A stretch of 64,000 bases of DNA from Pseudomonas sp. SID14000 (GCF_002165135.1 NZ_NFZQ01000008.1:124001-188000), one strand, 5' to 3'. Positions 7,788 to 18,227 are shown, counted from the first letter of the stretch. Notes: generated by a model from the sequence alone, not told the origin. Translations and numbers: made by a program.

Positions 7788-10700
7788 ATGCCGCAATTCT
7801 TCATCGACCGCCCGGTATTCGCCTGGGTGGTCGCCCTGTTCATCCTGCTGGCCGGTGCCCTGGCCATCCCGCAGTTGCCGGTGGCCCAGTACCCCAACGT
7901 GGCTCCGCCGCAGGTGGAAATCTACGCCGTATACCCAGGCGCTTCGGCGGCGACCATGGACGAGAGCGTGGTCAGCCTGATCGAGCAGGAGCTCAACGGC
8001 GCCGACAACCTGCTGTACTTCGAGTCGCAGAGCAGCCTGGGCAGCGCCACCATCACCGCCACCTTTGCCCCGGGCACTAACCCGGACCTGGCCCAGGTTG
8101 ACGTGCAGAACCGCCTGAAGGTGGTCGAGTCGCGCCTGCCACGCCCGGTGACCCAGCAGGGCCTGCAGGTGGAAAAGGTCTCCACCGGCTTCCTGCTGCT
8201 GGCCACCCTCACCTCCGAAGACGGCAAGCTCGACGAAACCGCCCTGTCGGATATCCTCGCGCGCAACGTGATGGACGAGATCCGCCGCCTCAAGGGCGTC
8301 GGCAAGGCCCAGCTGTACGGTTCGGAACGTGCCATGCGCATCTGGATCGACCCGCGCAAGCTGATCGGCTTCAACCTTACGCCCAACGACGTGGCCGAGG
8401 CCATCGCCGCGCAGAACGCCCAGGTGGCCCCCGGCAGCATTGGTGACCTGCCCAGCCGTAGCACCCAGGAAATCACCGCCAACGTGGTGGTCAAGGGCCA
8501 GCTGAGCAGCCCCGAGGAGTTCGCTGCGATTGTCCTGCGCGCCAACCCGGACGGTTCCACGGTGACCATCGGCGATGTCGCCCGGGTCGAGATCGGTGCC
8601 CAGGAATACCAGTACGGCACGCGCCTGAACGGCAAGCCGGCCACCGCCTTCAGCGTGCAGCTGTCGCCGGGCGCCAACGCCATGGAAACCGCCACCCTGG
8701 TGCGGGCGAAGATGCAGGACCTGGCGCGCTACTTCCCGGAAGGCGTCAAGTACGACATTCCCTACGACACCTCGCCATTCGTCAAAGTGTCGATCGAGCA
8801 GGTCATCAACACCTTGTTCGAAGCCATGCTGCTGGTGTTCGCGGTGATGTTCCTGTTCCTGCAGAACCTGCGCTACACCCTGATCCCGACGCTGGTGGTG
8901 CCGGTGGCGCTGATGGGGACCTTCGCCGTGATGCTCGCCATGGGCTTCTCGGTCAACGTGCTGACCCTGTTCGGCATGGTGCTGGCCATCGGCATCCTGG
9001 TCGACGATGCAATCGTGGTGGTGGAAAACGTCGAGCGGATCATGGCCGAGGAAGGCCTGCCGCCCAAGCAGGCCACGCGCAAGGCCATGGGCCAGATCAG
9101 CGGCGCGATCGTCGGTATTACCCTGGTGCTGGTGGCGGTGTTCCTGCCCATGGCCTTCATGCAAGGCTCGGTGGGGGTGATCTACCAGCAGTTCTCGCTG
9201 TCAATGGCCGTGTCGATCCTGTTCTCTGCGTTCCTGGCGCTCAGCCTGACCCCGGCGCTATGCGCCACCCTGCTCAAACCCGTGGCCAAGGGCGAGCACC
9301 ATGAACGCAAGGGCTTCTTCGGCTGGTTCAACCGCCGCTTCGAAGGCATGAGCAACGGCTACCAGCGCTGGGTGATGCAGGCGCTCAAGCGCAGCGGCCG
9401 CTACCTGCTGGTATACGCGCTGCTGCTGGCGGTGCTGGGCTATGGCTTCAGCCAGCTGCCCACGGCGTTCCTGCCCACCGAAGACCAGGGCTACACCATC
9501 ACCGACATCCAGCTGCCGCCAGGTGCCAGCCGCATGCGCACCGAACAGGTGGCGGCACAGATCGAGGCGCACAACGCCGAGGAACCGGGCGTGGGCAACA
9601 CCACCTTGATCCTGGGTTTCAGCTTCTCCGGTAGCGGGCAGAATGCGGCACTGGCCTTCACCACGCTCAAGGACTGGTCCGAACGCGGTGCCGACGACAG
9701 CGCCCAGTCGATCGCCGACCGCGCAACCATGGCCTTCACCCAGCTCAAGGACGCCGTGGCCTACGCTGTGCTGCCGCCGCCGATCGATGGCCTTGGCGAG
9801 TCGACCGGCTTCGAGTTCCGCCTGCAGGACCGCGGCGGCATGGGCCATGCCGAGCTGATGGCCGCCCGCGACGAGCTGCTGGCCAATGCCACCAAGAGCA
9901 AGGTGCTGACCAACGTGCGCGAAGCCTCGCTGGCGGAAAGCCCGCAGGTGCAGCTGGAAATCGACCGCCGCCAGGCCAATGCCCTGGGCGTGTCGTTTGC
10001 CGATATCGGCACGGTGCTGGACGTGGCCGTAGGTTCCAGCTACGTCAACGACTTCCCCAACCAGGGCCGTATGCAGCGGGTGGTGGTGCAGGCCGAAGGC
10101 GACCAGCGCAGTCAGGTCGAAGACCTGCTGAAGATTCACGTGCGCAACGACAGCGGCAAGATGGTGCCACTGGGCGCATTCGTCCAGGCCAGGTGGGTCA
10201 GCGGCCCGGTACAGCTGACCCGCTACAACGGCTACCCGGCGGTGTCGATTTCCGGCGAGCCGGCAGCCGGCTACAGTTCGGGCGAAGCCATGGCCGAAAT
10301 CGAGCGCCTGGTGGCCCAGCTACCGGCCGGCGCCGGCCTGGAATGGACTGGCCTGTCGCTGCAGGAACGGCTGTCCGGCAGCCAGGCACCGATGCTGATG
10401 GCGCTGTCGTTGCTGGTGGTGTTCCTGTGCCTGGCAGCGCTGTACGAAAGCTGGTCGATTCCAACAGCAGTACTGCTGGTAGTGCCGCTCGGCGTGCTCG
10501 GTGCGGTGCTGGCGGTGACCCTGCGCGGCATGCCCAACGATGTGTTCTTCAAGGTCGGCCTGATCACCCTGATCGGCCTCTCGGCGAAGAACGCCATCCT
10601 GATCATCGAGTTCGCCAAGAGCCTGGTCGACCAGGGTGTCGATGCCGTTGACGCCGCCGTGCAGGCCGCGCGCCTGCGCCTGAGGCCGATCGTGATGACC

Positions 10701-10916
10701 TCGCTGGCATTCATCCTCGGCGTGGTGCCACTGGCCATCGCCAGCGGCGCCAGCTCGGCCAGCCAGCAGGCAATCGGCACCGGGGTGATCGGCGGCATGC
10801 TCAGTTCCACCCTGGCGGTGGTATTCGTGCCGGTGTTTTTCGTGGTGGTGATGCGCCTGGCCGGGCGACGCCAGGCGCGTAATGCCAACTCGCAAACCGC
10901 GACCAGCGAAAGCTGA
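7788..10916 (+). CDS. RND multidrug efflux transporter (HAE-1)
   Basis: 1042 residues, full length for the AcrB/MexB/TtgB family. The N-terminus MPQFFIDRPVFAWVVAL is the conserved first membrane helix. The proton-relay Asp pair sits in GILVDDAIVVVENVE near residue 406 in TM4. The large periplasmic loops and a second set of helices (GLSAKNAILIIEFAK) complete the two-fold repeat. Substrates are expelled by proton antiport as a trimer with the preceding adaptor. It is probably regulated by the divergent two-component system. A rho-independent terminator follows at once. Confidence 0.96.
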   Translation: MPQFFIDRPVFAWVVALFILLAGALAIPQLPVAQYPNVAPPQVEIYAVYPGASAATMDESVVSLIEQELNGADNLLYFESQSSLGSATITATFAPGTNPDLAQVDVQNRLKVVESRLPRPVTQQGLQVEKVSTGFLLLATLTSEDGKLDETALSDILARNVMDEIRRLKGVGKAQLYGSERAMRIWIDPRKLIGFNLTPNDVAEAIAAQNAQVAPGSIGDLPSRSTQEITANVVVKGQLSSPEEFAAIVLRANPDGSTVTIGDVARVEIGAQEYQYGTRLNGKPATAFSVQLSPGANAMETATLVRAKMQDLARYFPEGVKYDIPYDTSPFVKVSIEQVINTLFEAMLLVFAVMFLFLQNLRYTLIPTLVVPVALMGTFAVMLAMGFSVNVLTLFGMVLAIGILVDDAIVVVENVERIMAEEGLPPKQATRKAMGQISGAIVGITLVLVAVFLPMAFMQGSVGVIYQQFSLSMAVSILFSAFLALSLTPALCATLLKPVAKGEHHERKGFFGWFNRRFEGMSNGYQRWVMQALKRSGRYLLVYALLLAVLGYGFSQLPTAFLPTEDQGYTITDIQLPPGASRMRTEQVAAQIEAHNAEEPGVGNTTLILGFSFSGSGQNAALAFTTLKDWSERGADDSAQSIADRATMAFTQLKDAVAYAVLPPPIDGLGESTGFEFRLQDRGGMGHAELMAARDELLANATKSKVLTNVREASLAESPQVQLEIDRRQANALGVSFADIGTVLDVAVGSSYVNDFPNQGRMQRVVVQAEGDQRSQVEDLLKIHVRNDSGKMVPLGAFVQARWVSGPVQLTRYNGYPAVSISGEPAAGYSSGEAMAEIERLVAQLPAGAGLEWTGLSLQERLSGSQAPMLMALSLLVVFLCLAALYESWSIPTAVLLVVPLGVLGAVLAVTLRGMPNDVFFKVGLITLIGLSAKNAILIIEFAKSLVDQGVDAVDAAVQAARLRLRPIVMTSLAFILGVVPLAIASGASSASQQAIGTGVIGGMLSSTLAVVFVPVFFVVVMRLAGRRQARNANSQTATSES

Positions 10917-10942
10917 CTGGACAAGCCCCGCGTGAAATGGGA

Positions 10943-10976
10943 GGGTTCCCGGCAATGACTGCCCGGAACCCTTTTT
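10943..10976 (+). terminator. Rho-independent terminator after RND pump
   Basis: GGGTTCCCGGCA and TGCCCGGAACCC form a 12-bp stem with one mismatch and a 5-nt loop, followed by TTTTT. It ends one base before the mobA start codon, so mobA either needs a promoter inside this stretch or is expressed by read-through. Confidence 0.85.
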
Positions 10977-10977
10977 C

Positions 10978-11553
10978 ATGCCTGATGCCCTGCCCCCCTG
11001 CTCCATCCTCATTCTCGCCGGTGGCCGCGGCCAGCGCATGGGCGGCCGTGACAAAGGCCTGATCGACTGGCAGGGTGAACCGCTGGTGGCGCATGTGCAG
11101 CGCGTGGTACGGCCACTCAGCGATGATCTGGTGATTTCCTGCAACCGTAACCAGGAGGCCTACCGGGCCTATGCCGACCAGTTGGTGGGCGATGCCGAGG
11201 CGGACTACCCCGGGCCGTTGGCGGGGGTAATTGCCGGGCTCAAGGTGGCGCAGCATGAATGGGTGGTGCTGCTGGCCTGTGATGCGCCGCTGGTTGACCG
11301 GGCGTTGATCGAGGACCTGCTGCGGTTGGCGGTGGCGGGTGACAGTGCGGCGATGGTGCGCCAGGGTGGGTACTGGCAGCCAATGTTCAGTGTGCTGCCA
11401 CGCCGGGTGTTGCCGGTGCTGGAGCAGGCCTGGGCGGCGGGCGAGCGGAGTTTGCAGAAGGCCTTGCTGCGTGAAGCTGTGCAAGGGCTGGAATGTAGTG
11501 ACGATGATCGCAGGTTGAGCAACTTCAACAGCCCGGAGCTGTTGCAAGGCTGA
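10978..11553 (+). CDS. mobA: Molybdenum cofactor guanylyltransferase MobA
   Basis: 191 residues with the nucleotidyltransferase signature LAGGRGQRMGGRDKG at about 13-27, and the metal/GTP-site stretches around DYPGPLAGV and LLACDAPLVD. MobA adds GMP to molybdopterin to make the bis-MGD cofactor of enzymes such as nitrate reductase and formate dehydrogenase. No molybdoenzyme is adjacent. The ATG immediately follows the poly-T of the upstream terminator, and no clear separate ribosome-binding site is visible because GGAACCC is part of the stem. Confidence 0.92.
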   Translation: MPDALPPCSILILAGGRGQRMGGRDKGLIDWQGEPLVAHVQRVVRPLSDDLVISCNRNQEAYRAYADQLVGDAEADYPGPLAGVIAGLKVAQHEWVVLLACDAPLVDRALIEDLLRLAVAGDSAAMVRQGGYWQPMFSVLPRRVLPVLEQAWAAGERSLQKALLREAVQGLECSDDDRRLSNFNSPELLQG

Positions 11554-11570
11554 GATCATCTACTGCCCGT

Positions 11571-11668
11571 GCCGGCCTCTTCGCGGGTAAACCCGCTCCC
11601 ACAGGTTCTCCACTGCCCTTGAGGCCTGTGCAATACCTGTGGGAGCGGGTTTACCCGCGAAGAGGCCA
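11571..11668 (+). repeat. REP pair between convergent genes
   Basis: Inverted putida-type REP copies sit between the stops of mobA and the acyl-CoA synthetase. Confidence 0.95.
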
Positions 11669-11682
11669 GTACAGGCAACACA

Positions 11683-13356
11683 TCACCCGGCAGACAGCTC
11701 CTCGACACTGATCTCGCGCATGCGGAACTTCTGCACCTTGCCGGTCACCGTCATCGGGAACTCATCGACAAAGCGGAAGTACCGGGGCACCTTGAAGTGC
11801 GCGATCCGCGCCTTCGCCCACTCGCGCAGTTCCTCCGCGCTGGCCGTATGCCCCGGGTGCAGCCGTACCCAGGCCACGATCTCTTCACCGTACTTGCTGC
11901 ACGGCACGCCAATCACCTGCACATCAGCCACCGCCGGGTGGGTGAAGAAGAACTCCTCCAGCTCGCGTGGGTAGATGTTCTCGCCGCCGCGAATGATCAT
12001 GTCCTTGCTGCGCCCGACAATACGCACATAGCCCTGCTCGTCCATCACCGCCAGGTCGCCGGTGTGCATCCAGCCTGCTTCATCGATGCTTTCGGCCGTG
12101 GCCTTGGGGTTGTTCCAGTAGCCCAGCATCACGCTGTAACCCCGCGTGCACAGCTCGCCAATCTCGCCACGCGGCACGGTGTTGCCGTCGGCATCGATCA
12201 CCTTGTTCTCCAACCGCGGCTGGGTGCGCCCGACGCTGGTCACGCGGCGCTCCAGGTCGTCGCTGGCGCCGGTCTGCAGCGACACCGGGCTGGTCTCGGT
12301 CATGCCGTAGGCAATCTGCACCTCGGCCATGTGCATCTCGCCGATAACCCGACGCATCACTTCGATCGGGCAGGTGGCACCGGCCATGATCCCGGTGCGC
12401 AGGCTCGACAGGTCGAACTCGCCACGCTGCGGGTGGTCCAGCTCGGCAATGAACATGGTCGGCACGCCATACAACGCAGTAGCCCTTTCCTCCGCCACTG
12501 CACGCAGGGTGGCCAACGGGTCGAAGGCGTCGTTGGGGTAGATCAGGGTGCTGCCGTGGGTCATGCAACCGAGGTTGGCCATGACCATGCCGAAGCAGTG
12601 GTACAGCGGCACCGGCACCACCAGCCGGTCATGCTCGGTCAGCCCCAGGCTTTCACCGACCATGTAACCGTTGTTGAGGATGTTGCTGTGGCTGAGGGTG
12701 GCGCCTTTCGGGAAACCGGTGGTACCCGAGGTGTACTGGATATTGATCGGGTCGTCGCAGCGCAGCTGTGCCTGGCGCTCGGCAAGGGCTTCGCGGCTGA
12801 CGGCCGCGGCACGGGCTTGCAGGTCGTGCCAGGCGAGAAAGCCCGGCGGTGGCGCGACGGCCAGGCTGACCACACCGCGCAGCTCGGGGAAGCGTTCGCA
12901 GATCAGGGCGCCCGGCTGCCCGCCAGCCAGGCCCGGGACCAGGCCCAGCAGCATGGCGTGGTAGTCGGAGGACTTGAACGCGTCGGCACAGATCACCCAG
13001 CGGCAGCCGGACTGGCCGAGGGCGTAGTCCAGTTCGCTGGAGCGGTAGGCCGGGTTGATGTTGACCAGGATCGCACCTACCTTGGCACTGGCAAACTGGG
13101 TGATGCACCATTCTGCGCAGTTGGGTGCCCAGATGCCGAGGCGGTCACCGGGCTGCACGCCCAGGGCCATCAGCGCACGGGCGTGCTGGTCGACGGCTTC
13201 GGCCAGTTGCTGCCAGGTGTAGCGCAGGGCCTGGTGGCGGACTATCAGGGCGTCACGGTCAGGGAAGCGGGCGACGGTGGTGTCGAAGGCGTCGCCGATG
13301 CACTGGGTAAGCAGGGGTTTGTCCTGGTTGCCCTGGGAGTAGCTTGGCTGGGGCAT
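11683..13356 (-). CDS. AMP-forming acyl-CoA synthetase
   Basis: 557 residues of the ANL adenylate-forming superfamily. The AMP-binding P-loop reads [11 protein letters not shown] at about 205. The ATP motif YGMTETSP is at about 350. The hinge motif [16 protein letters not shown] is at about 440, and the C-terminal catalytic Lys is in TGKVQKF. It activates a medium or long fatty acid (or an aromatic acid) to its CoA thioester. The start at 13356 ([10 protein letters not shown]) is chosen because the longer open frame runs through a REP pair. It lies downstream of and on the same strand as the pea genes, but the REP pair makes an independent transcript possible. Confidence 0.9.
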   Translation of the reverse strand: MPQPSYSQGNQDKPLLTQCIGDAFDTTVARFPDRDALIVRHQALRYTWQQLAEAVDQHARALMALGVQPGDRLGIWAPNCAEWCITQFASAKVGAILVNINPAYRSSELDYALGQSGCRWVICADAFKSSDYHAMLLGLVPGLAGGQPGALICERFPELRGVVSLAVAPPPGFLAWHDLQARAAAVSREALAERQAQLRCDDPINIQYTSGTTGFPKGATLSHSNILNNGYMVGESLGLTEHDRLVVPVPLYHCFGMVMANLGCMTHGSTLIYPNDAFDPLATLRAVAEERATALYGVPTMFIAELDHPQRGEFDLSSLRTGIMAGATCPIEVMRRVIGEMHMAEVQIAYGMTETSPVSLQTGASDDLERRVTSVGRTQPRLENKVIDADGNTVPRGEIGELCTRGYSVMLGYWNNPKATAESIDEAGWMHTGDLAVMDEQGYVRIVGRSKDMIIRGGENIYPRELEEFFFTHPAVADVQVIGVPCSKYGEEIVAWVRLHPGHTASAEELREWAKARIAHFKVPRYFRFVDEFPMTVTGKVQKFRMREISVEELSAG

Positions 13357-13390
13357 GGGCGGTCTCTTGTTGTTCTTGTGTTGATTGAGC

Positions 13391-13483
13391 GGGCCTCTTC
13401 GCGGGTAAACCCGCTCCCACAGGGACCGCACCACATTCAGCCCCTGTGGAGCTCCTTGTGGGAGCGGGTTTACCCGCGAAGAA
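13391..13483 (+). repeat. REP pair
   Basis: Inverted REP copies between peaD and the acyl-CoA synthetase gene. Confidence 0.95.
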
Positions 13484-13495
13484 AGCAACACCGGT

Positions 13496-14617
13496 TTAAC
13501 GGATGAACACCTGCGGCGTAGTGGTGGACATGTCGCCACCCGGCAACTTGATGTTCTTCACCTTCTCCAGCGTATCCGGGTTGAACACCGCCAGGTCGTT
13601 GAAGGTGCCCCCCAGGTACAACTTGTCGCCCTTCTTGTCGAAGGCCACGCAGTAATAAGTGTGGTCCAGATTCGCTGCCTTGATCAGCTTGCGCTGTTTG
13701 AGGTCGTACTTGGCCAGGCGGTTGAGCACGCCGTAGATCTGGTTCGGGTCTTTCGGTGAACGCAGCCCGGTGAAGTACAGCTCGGTCAGGTCGGCGAACT
13801 CCTGGGTGTGGGTCTTGCCGGTCTTCAGATCGACGCTCAGGTAGCCATACAGCAGATCGGCGGTGGCCGGGTCCTGCTTGTCATCCTTGAACCTGGCAAT
13901 GGTGTACAACATCGAGAATTCGTGGCGCGGGCTCTGGTGCGGCCAGAAGTACAGCACGTCCGGGGCGCTGTAGCCTTTACGGTTCCAGTTGCGCAGCGGC
14001 AAGGCCACCGTGTACTTGCCGGTTTTCACGTCCATCTTGTAGATGTCCGGCCCGGCGACGTACAGGCTGCCATCGTCCGCCGCACGCATCAGGTATACCT
14101 GGCGCGGCATCGGGAAGGTGCGCACTGGCTTGGCCTCAAGGCCATCGGCGGTGCTGAACACCTCCAGTCGTGGTGGCTTGACCACGTAGTGGTCGTTCAG
14201 GCGCTGGGTCGGGTTGACCGTGGCGTACACTTCCTTGCCGTCCGGGCTGATGGCGAACGAGTACATCGACCGGCCCACCTCACCCGGCACGCTGGACAGG
14301 TTGGCGTGGAAGGTATTCTTGCAGGTGTCCAGGTCGATGCCGTAGATGTCGCCGTAGTGGTTGTTGAGCACGTAGGCGGTGCGGTTGTCCGGCGCCATCA
14401 TCGCGGTGCCGGGGCCGAACTTGTCGGGCATGACGCAACTCTTGTACACCGTGTCACTGGCCACATCGACCACGTGCAGGTTATTCGGGTAGTTGGTCAC
14501 GATCATGTATTCGTGGCCAGCCTTCAGCGCCGGCCCGGTGTCGGCGGCCTGTACCAGCCCGGCGCAGGCCGTGGCAGCGATGGTGAGCGCGAGTGACGCG
14601 CAGCGTCCAGCTTTCAT
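13496..14617 (-). CDS. peaD: Quinohemoprotein amine dehydrogenase beta subunit (PeaD/QhpB)
   Basis: 373 residues. A Sec signal peptide (about 1-24, ending LVQAAD) precedes repeating blades such as [12 protein letters not shown] and [17 protein letters not shown], consistent with the seven-bladed propeller of the QHNDH beta chain. The subunit buries the active-site face of the gamma chain in the periplasmic heterotrimer that oxidises primary amines. Start 14617 follows an AAGGGGAAACC ribosome-binding region. Gene order alpha, radical SAM, gamma, beta matches known QHNDH operons. Confidence 0.93.
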   Translation of the reverse strand: MKAGRCASLALTIAATACAGLVQAADTGPALKAGHEYMIVTNYPNNLHVVDVASDTVYKSCVMPDKFGPGTAMMAPDNRTAYVLNNHYGDIYGIDLDTCKNTFHANLSSVPGEVGRSMYSFAISPDGKEVYATVNPTQRLNDHYVVKPPRLEVFSTADGLEAKPVRTFPMPRQVYLMRAADDGSLYVAGPDIYKMDVKTGKYTVALPLRNWNRKGYSAPDVLYFWPHQSPRHEFSMLYTIARFKDDKQDPATADLLYGYLSVDLKTGKTHTQEFADLTELYFTGLRSPKDPNQIYGVLNRLAKYDLKQRKLIKAANLDHTYYCVAFDKKGDKLYLGGTFNDLAVFNPDTLEKVKNIKLPGGDMSTTTPQVFIR

Positions 14618-14649
14618 GCGGTTTCCCCTTGTCATTCTTGTTGGGCCGG

Positions 14650-14973
14650 TCACTTGTCTTTCGGGAACACGGTGCCGAGGTTGCGCCAGTCTTCGGCGGA
14701 GTTGCTCGCCTGGGCGTTCCAGTCCTGGTAGGTGCTCATCATGTCCGGCACCTGGGCCGGCCACCAGCAAGGGTCGGAGCAGCCATACAGGTCGGCCTCC
14801 ATCGGCTGGCACAGCGAACTCACGCCACCAAAGGCGTCCACTTCCCAGCCCGGGTCGGTGGTGGCGGTGCAGCCCGCCACTGCGCTCATGGCCATGACTT
14901 CTTCGACACGGTCTTCGGCGGCGGCCTGCTCGAGGATGCGCGCCTTGTTGTTCAGGGGCTTCAAGTGCTTCAT
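14650..14973 (-). CDS. peaC: Quinohemoprotein amine dehydrogenase gamma subunit (PeaC/QhpC)
   Basis: 107 residues. A 28-residue leader without Sec features precedes a mature chain starting near [13 protein letters not shown]. The chain holds the four Cys and paired acidic residues that form thioether crosslinks (Cys-to-Asp/Glu), plus the Cys and Trp of CSDPCWW that make cysteine tryptophylquinone (CTQ). In the family the leader is cut by QhpE and the crosslinked peptide is exported by QhpF. The start at 14973 is one base after the stop of the radical-SAM gene, so the substrate is coupled to its modifying enzyme. Confidence 0.95.
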   Translation of the reverse strand: MKHLKPLNNKARILEQAAAEDRVEEVMAMSAVAGCTATTDPGWEVDAFGGVSSLCQPMEADLYGCSDPCWWPAQVPDMMSTYQDWNAQASNSAEDWRNLGTVFPKDK

Positions 14974-14974
14974 G

Positions 14975-16405
14975 TCAGTGCGCCTTCCGCGGGGTGATGT
15001 AGCGATCGATGAAGGCCGGGTTGGCGGCCATGATGCGGCTATAGACTTCAATGCCGAAGTCGACCCAGTCGCGCATCAGTTCGCAATAGTGGTAGGTCGG
15101 GTGCTGCGGGTCGCCATAGCGGGCATAGCTTTCGTGGTAACAACCACCGGAGCACAGGTTGCGGATGCGGCAGCTGTCGCAGCCGGTGTTGCTGCGGTCC
15201 AGGCGCTGCGACAGGAAGTCGTTGAGCTGGGCCTGCTTCACGCCCTGGTGCACGTTGCCGAAGGTCGGCAGGCTGGAGCCGGTGAAGCGGTGGCACAGGT
15301 TCAGCTCGCCCTCGTGGTCCACTGCCAGCATCTTCAGCCCGGCGCCGCACGGCAGGGCCTTCTTGTGGCCTTCGTGGATGTCGGTGATCAGCTGGTGCAG
15401 GTTGGAGAAGCCGATGTTGCGGTGCTCCAGCGCAGCCTCCAGGTAACGCCGGCCCAGCGCCTTCATGTTGGCGAACACCTGCACCAGTTCTTCGCCGGTG
15501 AGGTTGAAGTTGGCCATGTCGCCGGAGGTGACCGGGGCAAAGCCGACTTCCGCGAAGCCCAGTTCGTTGAACAGGTGGTTCCAGATGGTCTCGACGTCGG
15601 TGATGCCACGGGTCAGCGTGACCCGCGCACCCACCGGGCGGCTGTGGTAGCGCGACAGCAGCATGTCGACCTTGCGCCGCACCACGTCATAGGTGCCCTG
15701 CCCGCCCACGGTAATGCGGTTGCGGTCGTGCACGGTCTTGGGGCCGTCGATGCTGATCGACAGGCCAAAGCGGTGAGCATTGAGCCAGTCGATGATCTCT
15801 TCGGTGAGCAGCGTGGCATTGGTGGTCATGATGAACTCCACCTGCTTGCCCGCCTCGGCGAAGCGTCGCTCGCAGTAGGCGACCATGTGCTCGATCAGCG
15901 GCCGGTTGGACAGCGGCTCACCGCCGAAGAACACCACACTGTAGCGCTGCTCGTCGGGCGACTCCTTGAGCAGCATCTCCACCGAGGCTTCAGCGGTGGC
16001 AGTGCTCATCTTCCTGCCCGCGGACGGCTTGTCCAGGTCTTCCTTGTAGCAGTACGTGCAGCTGAGGTTACAGCCGGTGTTGACGTTGAGCACCACGGTG
16101 TTCAGCGCCGTGCGCTCGACCTGCTTGAGGGCGATTTCCGGGGTCAGCGGCGAGCCGTCGCTGACCAGTTCCAGCGCGATCAGTTCGCGCAGGGTGTCCT
16201 GGATATCGTCACCGGCAAACTGCTGGCCAAGGCGCTGCATCAGCTCCTCGGCCGAGCAGCCTTGCTGGCGCAGGGTGTCGATGATGCCGCCGGTCACCGC
16301 ATCGGCGGTGAACAGCGAACTGCTGGGGATATGGAACAGCATGCGGTCGGCATCGACCTGCACTTCATGCAGGTTGCGTTCGACCAGGTTCAGTAGTGCG
16401 CCCAT
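14975..16405 (-). CDS. peaB: Radical SAM thioether-forming maturase (PeaB/QhpD)
   Basis: 476 residues. The radical SAM motif CNLSCTYCY near residues 112-120 binds the SAM cluster. A Cys-rich SPASM-type C-terminal domain ([14 protein letters not shown] near 408) holds auxiliary clusters. In the QHNDH family this enzyme makes the intrapeptidyl sulfur-to-methylene crosslinks in the gamma subunit before export. GGGAGGT precedes the ATG at 16405. It is flanked by the alpha gene upstream (49-nt gap) and the gamma gene downstream. Confidence 0.95.
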   Translation of the reverse strand: MGALLNLVERNLHEVQVDADRMLFHIPSSSLFTADAVTGGIIDTLRQQGCSAEELMQRLGQQFAGDDIQDTLRELIALELVSDGSPLTPEIALKQVERTALNTVVLNVNTGCNLSCTYCYKEDLDKPSAGRKMSTATAEASVEMLLKESPDEQRYSVVFFGGEPLSNRPLIEHMVAYCERRFAEAGKQVEFIMTTNATLLTEEIIDWLNAHRFGLSISIDGPKTVHDRNRITVGGQGTYDVVRRKVDMLLSRYHSRPVGARVTLTRGITDVETIWNHLFNELGFAEVGFAPVTSGDMANFNLTGEELVQVFANMKALGRRYLEAALEHRNIGFSNLHQLITDIHEGHKKALPCGAGLKMLAVDHEGELNLCHRFTGSSLPTFGNVHQGVKQAQLNDFLSQRLDRSNTGCDSCRIRNLCSGGCYHESYARYGDPQHPTYHYCELMRDWVDFGIEVYSRIMAANPAFIDRYITPRKAH

Positions 16406-16454
16406 GGCGACCTCCCGATAATCGATCCGTTGGAAAACCGTAAGCCCCCTGCCG

Positions 16455-18020
16455 TTACGGCAGCGGCGGGTTGTTCCAGCGCTGTACGGTGACGATCATG
16501 TGCCCTTCGCCAGTCTGGCCACCGTCGGCCAGGGTGGCGATGACCTTCAGGTTGCCGGCGTTGTTGGTCATCATCTTGCGCTCTGGGTTGGGGCCAGCGC
16601 CGCCTGGCACGAACACGCCATCGACCTGCATCGTCCCGGCGAACTTGACGTCTTCGTCCTCGACCGCACGCTCGTTGAACGGCTCGACCTTCCAGCTGGC
16701 CGGCAGGTAGCCGATGCGCAGCGGCTGGCCATTGGCGTCCTTGCCCCAGGCTTCGGCCTCGAAACGGCCCTGCACCTTGGGCACCGAGGCGCCGTTTTCG
16801 CCGATGCGAGCGATGGAGAATGCCGGTACCACCTTCACTTCCTCGACCTTGTCGTAGACCGCCAGGTTGACGCCCTTGAGCGCACCTACGGCGACTTCGC
16901 GCTGGCCAGGCTTGGCATCGGCTGCGGCGCGGGCCTTCACCCGTATCAGGGTCGGGGTCTGCTGCAGTACTTCAGTCACCTCCACACCAGCGCCCAGGTC
17001 CGGTTTGCCGGCCAGGCCGCTGCCGACCAGGGTGATTTCGCTTTCGCCACCGACCTTGATGAATGCCGGTTGTACTGCCAGCAGGCGCGCCTTGCCCTCC
17101 TTCACTGCAGTGAAGTCCAGGCCACGCTCATCGTGGTCGGCCTCGAACATGCGGCCCTTCATTTCGCCATCCAGCGCGGCGAACACCTGGCGCAGGTTGG
17201 CGTCGCCGACCTTGACGTTGCCACGCCATTCATAGCCGTTGTAGAGGATCGCCGAGCCACTGCCATTGAACGGTGTGCCGTCGGCATACGCACCCTTGAC
17301 CTCGACCTTGAAGGTGTCGCCCTGGTCAGGCGTGACACTCATCACCCCGCGCACATCGCCCTTGGCCAGCATGTGGCCGCTGAATGCCCACTGGCCCGGC
17401 AGCGTATCGGCCTTGGGCCTGGCCTTCTGCCATTCGGCCCACGCCGCGCTTTCCAGCGGGTAGCGCTTGGCCAGGTCGGGCACCACTTGCTGCAGGGCGA
17501 TCGGCAGCCAGTCGCGGTCACGCGCCTGGGCCTGGTATTCGAGGGAAGGCCACTGGCCGAGATGGAAGTTGACCAGGTGCTCCCACTCCTTGGCCGGGCG
17601 CCGCTGCAAGGCGACACGGGCACCGGAGTGGCAACGGCCACAGGTTTCGCTGAGCCGGGTGTCGAACTGCTCGACGGTGTTCAGCCGGCGCTCCATGGCA
17701 TAACGCACGCCATCGGTTTCGCTGGGCGCCAGGCCCTGCTTGTCGGCCAGGTACTTGACCAGGGTGCGGCGGTCGTCGTCGCTGATCTGCAGGCCGTGCA
17801 TCACCTGCATGCGGGCGATGCTCATCAGCCAGCCTTCCGGGGTCTTGCGCTGGTGGCTGATACGGCTGTAGGTGTCGTTGCCTTCGGGGATATGGCACCC
17901 CATGCACTTGTTCTGCAACAGGCTCGGGCCCTGCTCGGCCGCCATGGCCTGGGTGCTCAGCAGCGCGGCGGCGACCAGCGCCAGTTTGCCCGCATGCCGC
18001 CGGAGTCGAGTCGTCTTCAA
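16455..18020 (-). CDS. peaA: Quinohemoprotein amine dehydrogenase alpha subunit, dihaem (PeaA/QhpA)
   Basis: 521 residues from a TTG start at 18020. I chose this start because GGAGGT lies 6 nt before it and it leaves a clean Sec signal (LVAAALLSTQAMA). The ATG upstream at 18083 would add an unlikely Cys-rich tail. Two c-haem sites, CMGCH near 37 and CGRCH near 125, form the N-terminal dihaem domain, followed by beta-rich domains. The haems carry electrons from CTQ to a periplasmic acceptor. This is the first gene of the minus-strand operon peaABCD. Confidence 0.93.
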   Translation of the reverse strand: MKTTRLRRHAGKLALVAAALLSTQAMAAEQGPSLLQNKCMGCHIPEGNDTYSRISHQRKTPEGWLMSIARMQVMHGLQISDDDRRTLVKYLADKQGLAPSETDGVRYAMERRLNTVEQFDTRLSETCGRCHSGARVALQRRPAKEWEHLVNFHLGQWPSLEYQAQARDRDWLPIALQQVVPDLAKRYPLESAAWAEWQKARPKADTLPGQWAFSGHMLAKGDVRGVMSVTPDQGDTFKVEVKGAYADGTPFNGSGSAILYNGYEWRGNVKVGDANLRQVFAALDGEMKGRMFEADHDERGLDFTAVKEGKARLLAVQPAFIKVGGESEITLVGSGLAGKPDLGAGVEVTEVLQQTPTLIRVKARAAADAKPGQREVAVGALKGVNLAVYDKVEEVKVVPAFSIARIGENGASVPKVQGRFEAEAWGKDANGQPLRIGYLPASWKVEPFNERAVEDEDVKFAGTMQVDGVFVPGGAGPNPERKMMTNNAGNLKVIATLADGGQTGEGHMIVTVQRWNNPPLP

Positions 18021-18096
18021 GGTCAGACCTCCACGGTTGTTGTTCTTATCGTTGTCGCACGCTTTGGTACAGCAGGTGTGCATGTGACAGTTGCGA

Positions 18097-18112
18097 TACA
18101 GGAACTGTGCCA
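18097..18112 (-). promoter_or_regulatory. Weak -24/-12 candidate for peaABCD
   Basis: Minus strand reads TGGCACAGTTCCTGTA. The -24 box is perfect, but the -12 box has CTGT instead of TTGC, so the key GC is lost. It is positioned about 80 nt before the peaA TTG. Tentative. Confidence 0.35.
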
Positions 18113-18210
18113 GGTGCTGTAAAAATGTTTCCTTTCAAGCTTTTAGCTGGTTTTCCGGGCTTTGCTGCCAGCAGAGATGGCCAATTGCAGCGTGCCATTT
18201 CGCGACAGGG

Positions 18211-18227
18211 TGTTTCATCGTGAGACA
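18211..18227. promoter_or_regulatory. Dyad TGTTTCA-N3-TGAGACA in pea divergent region
   Basis: Near-perfect inverted repeat about 100 bp from the weak peaA promoter candidate and about 235 bp before the peaE promoter. Candidate enhancer site for the sigma-54 activator encoded at 25298-27208. Related half-sites recur at 18346-18373. Confidence 0.45.

Noticed and set aside
11797..13506. 569-codon plus-strand open frame
   Set aside because: Shadow of the acyl-CoA synthetase; low-complexity His/Val/Gln content and it runs through a REP pair.
18021..18083. ATG at 18083 as the start of peaA
   Set aside because: It adds a Cys/Asn-rich stretch before the signal peptide. The TTG at 18020 has GGAGGT at proper spacing and a normal Sec signal.
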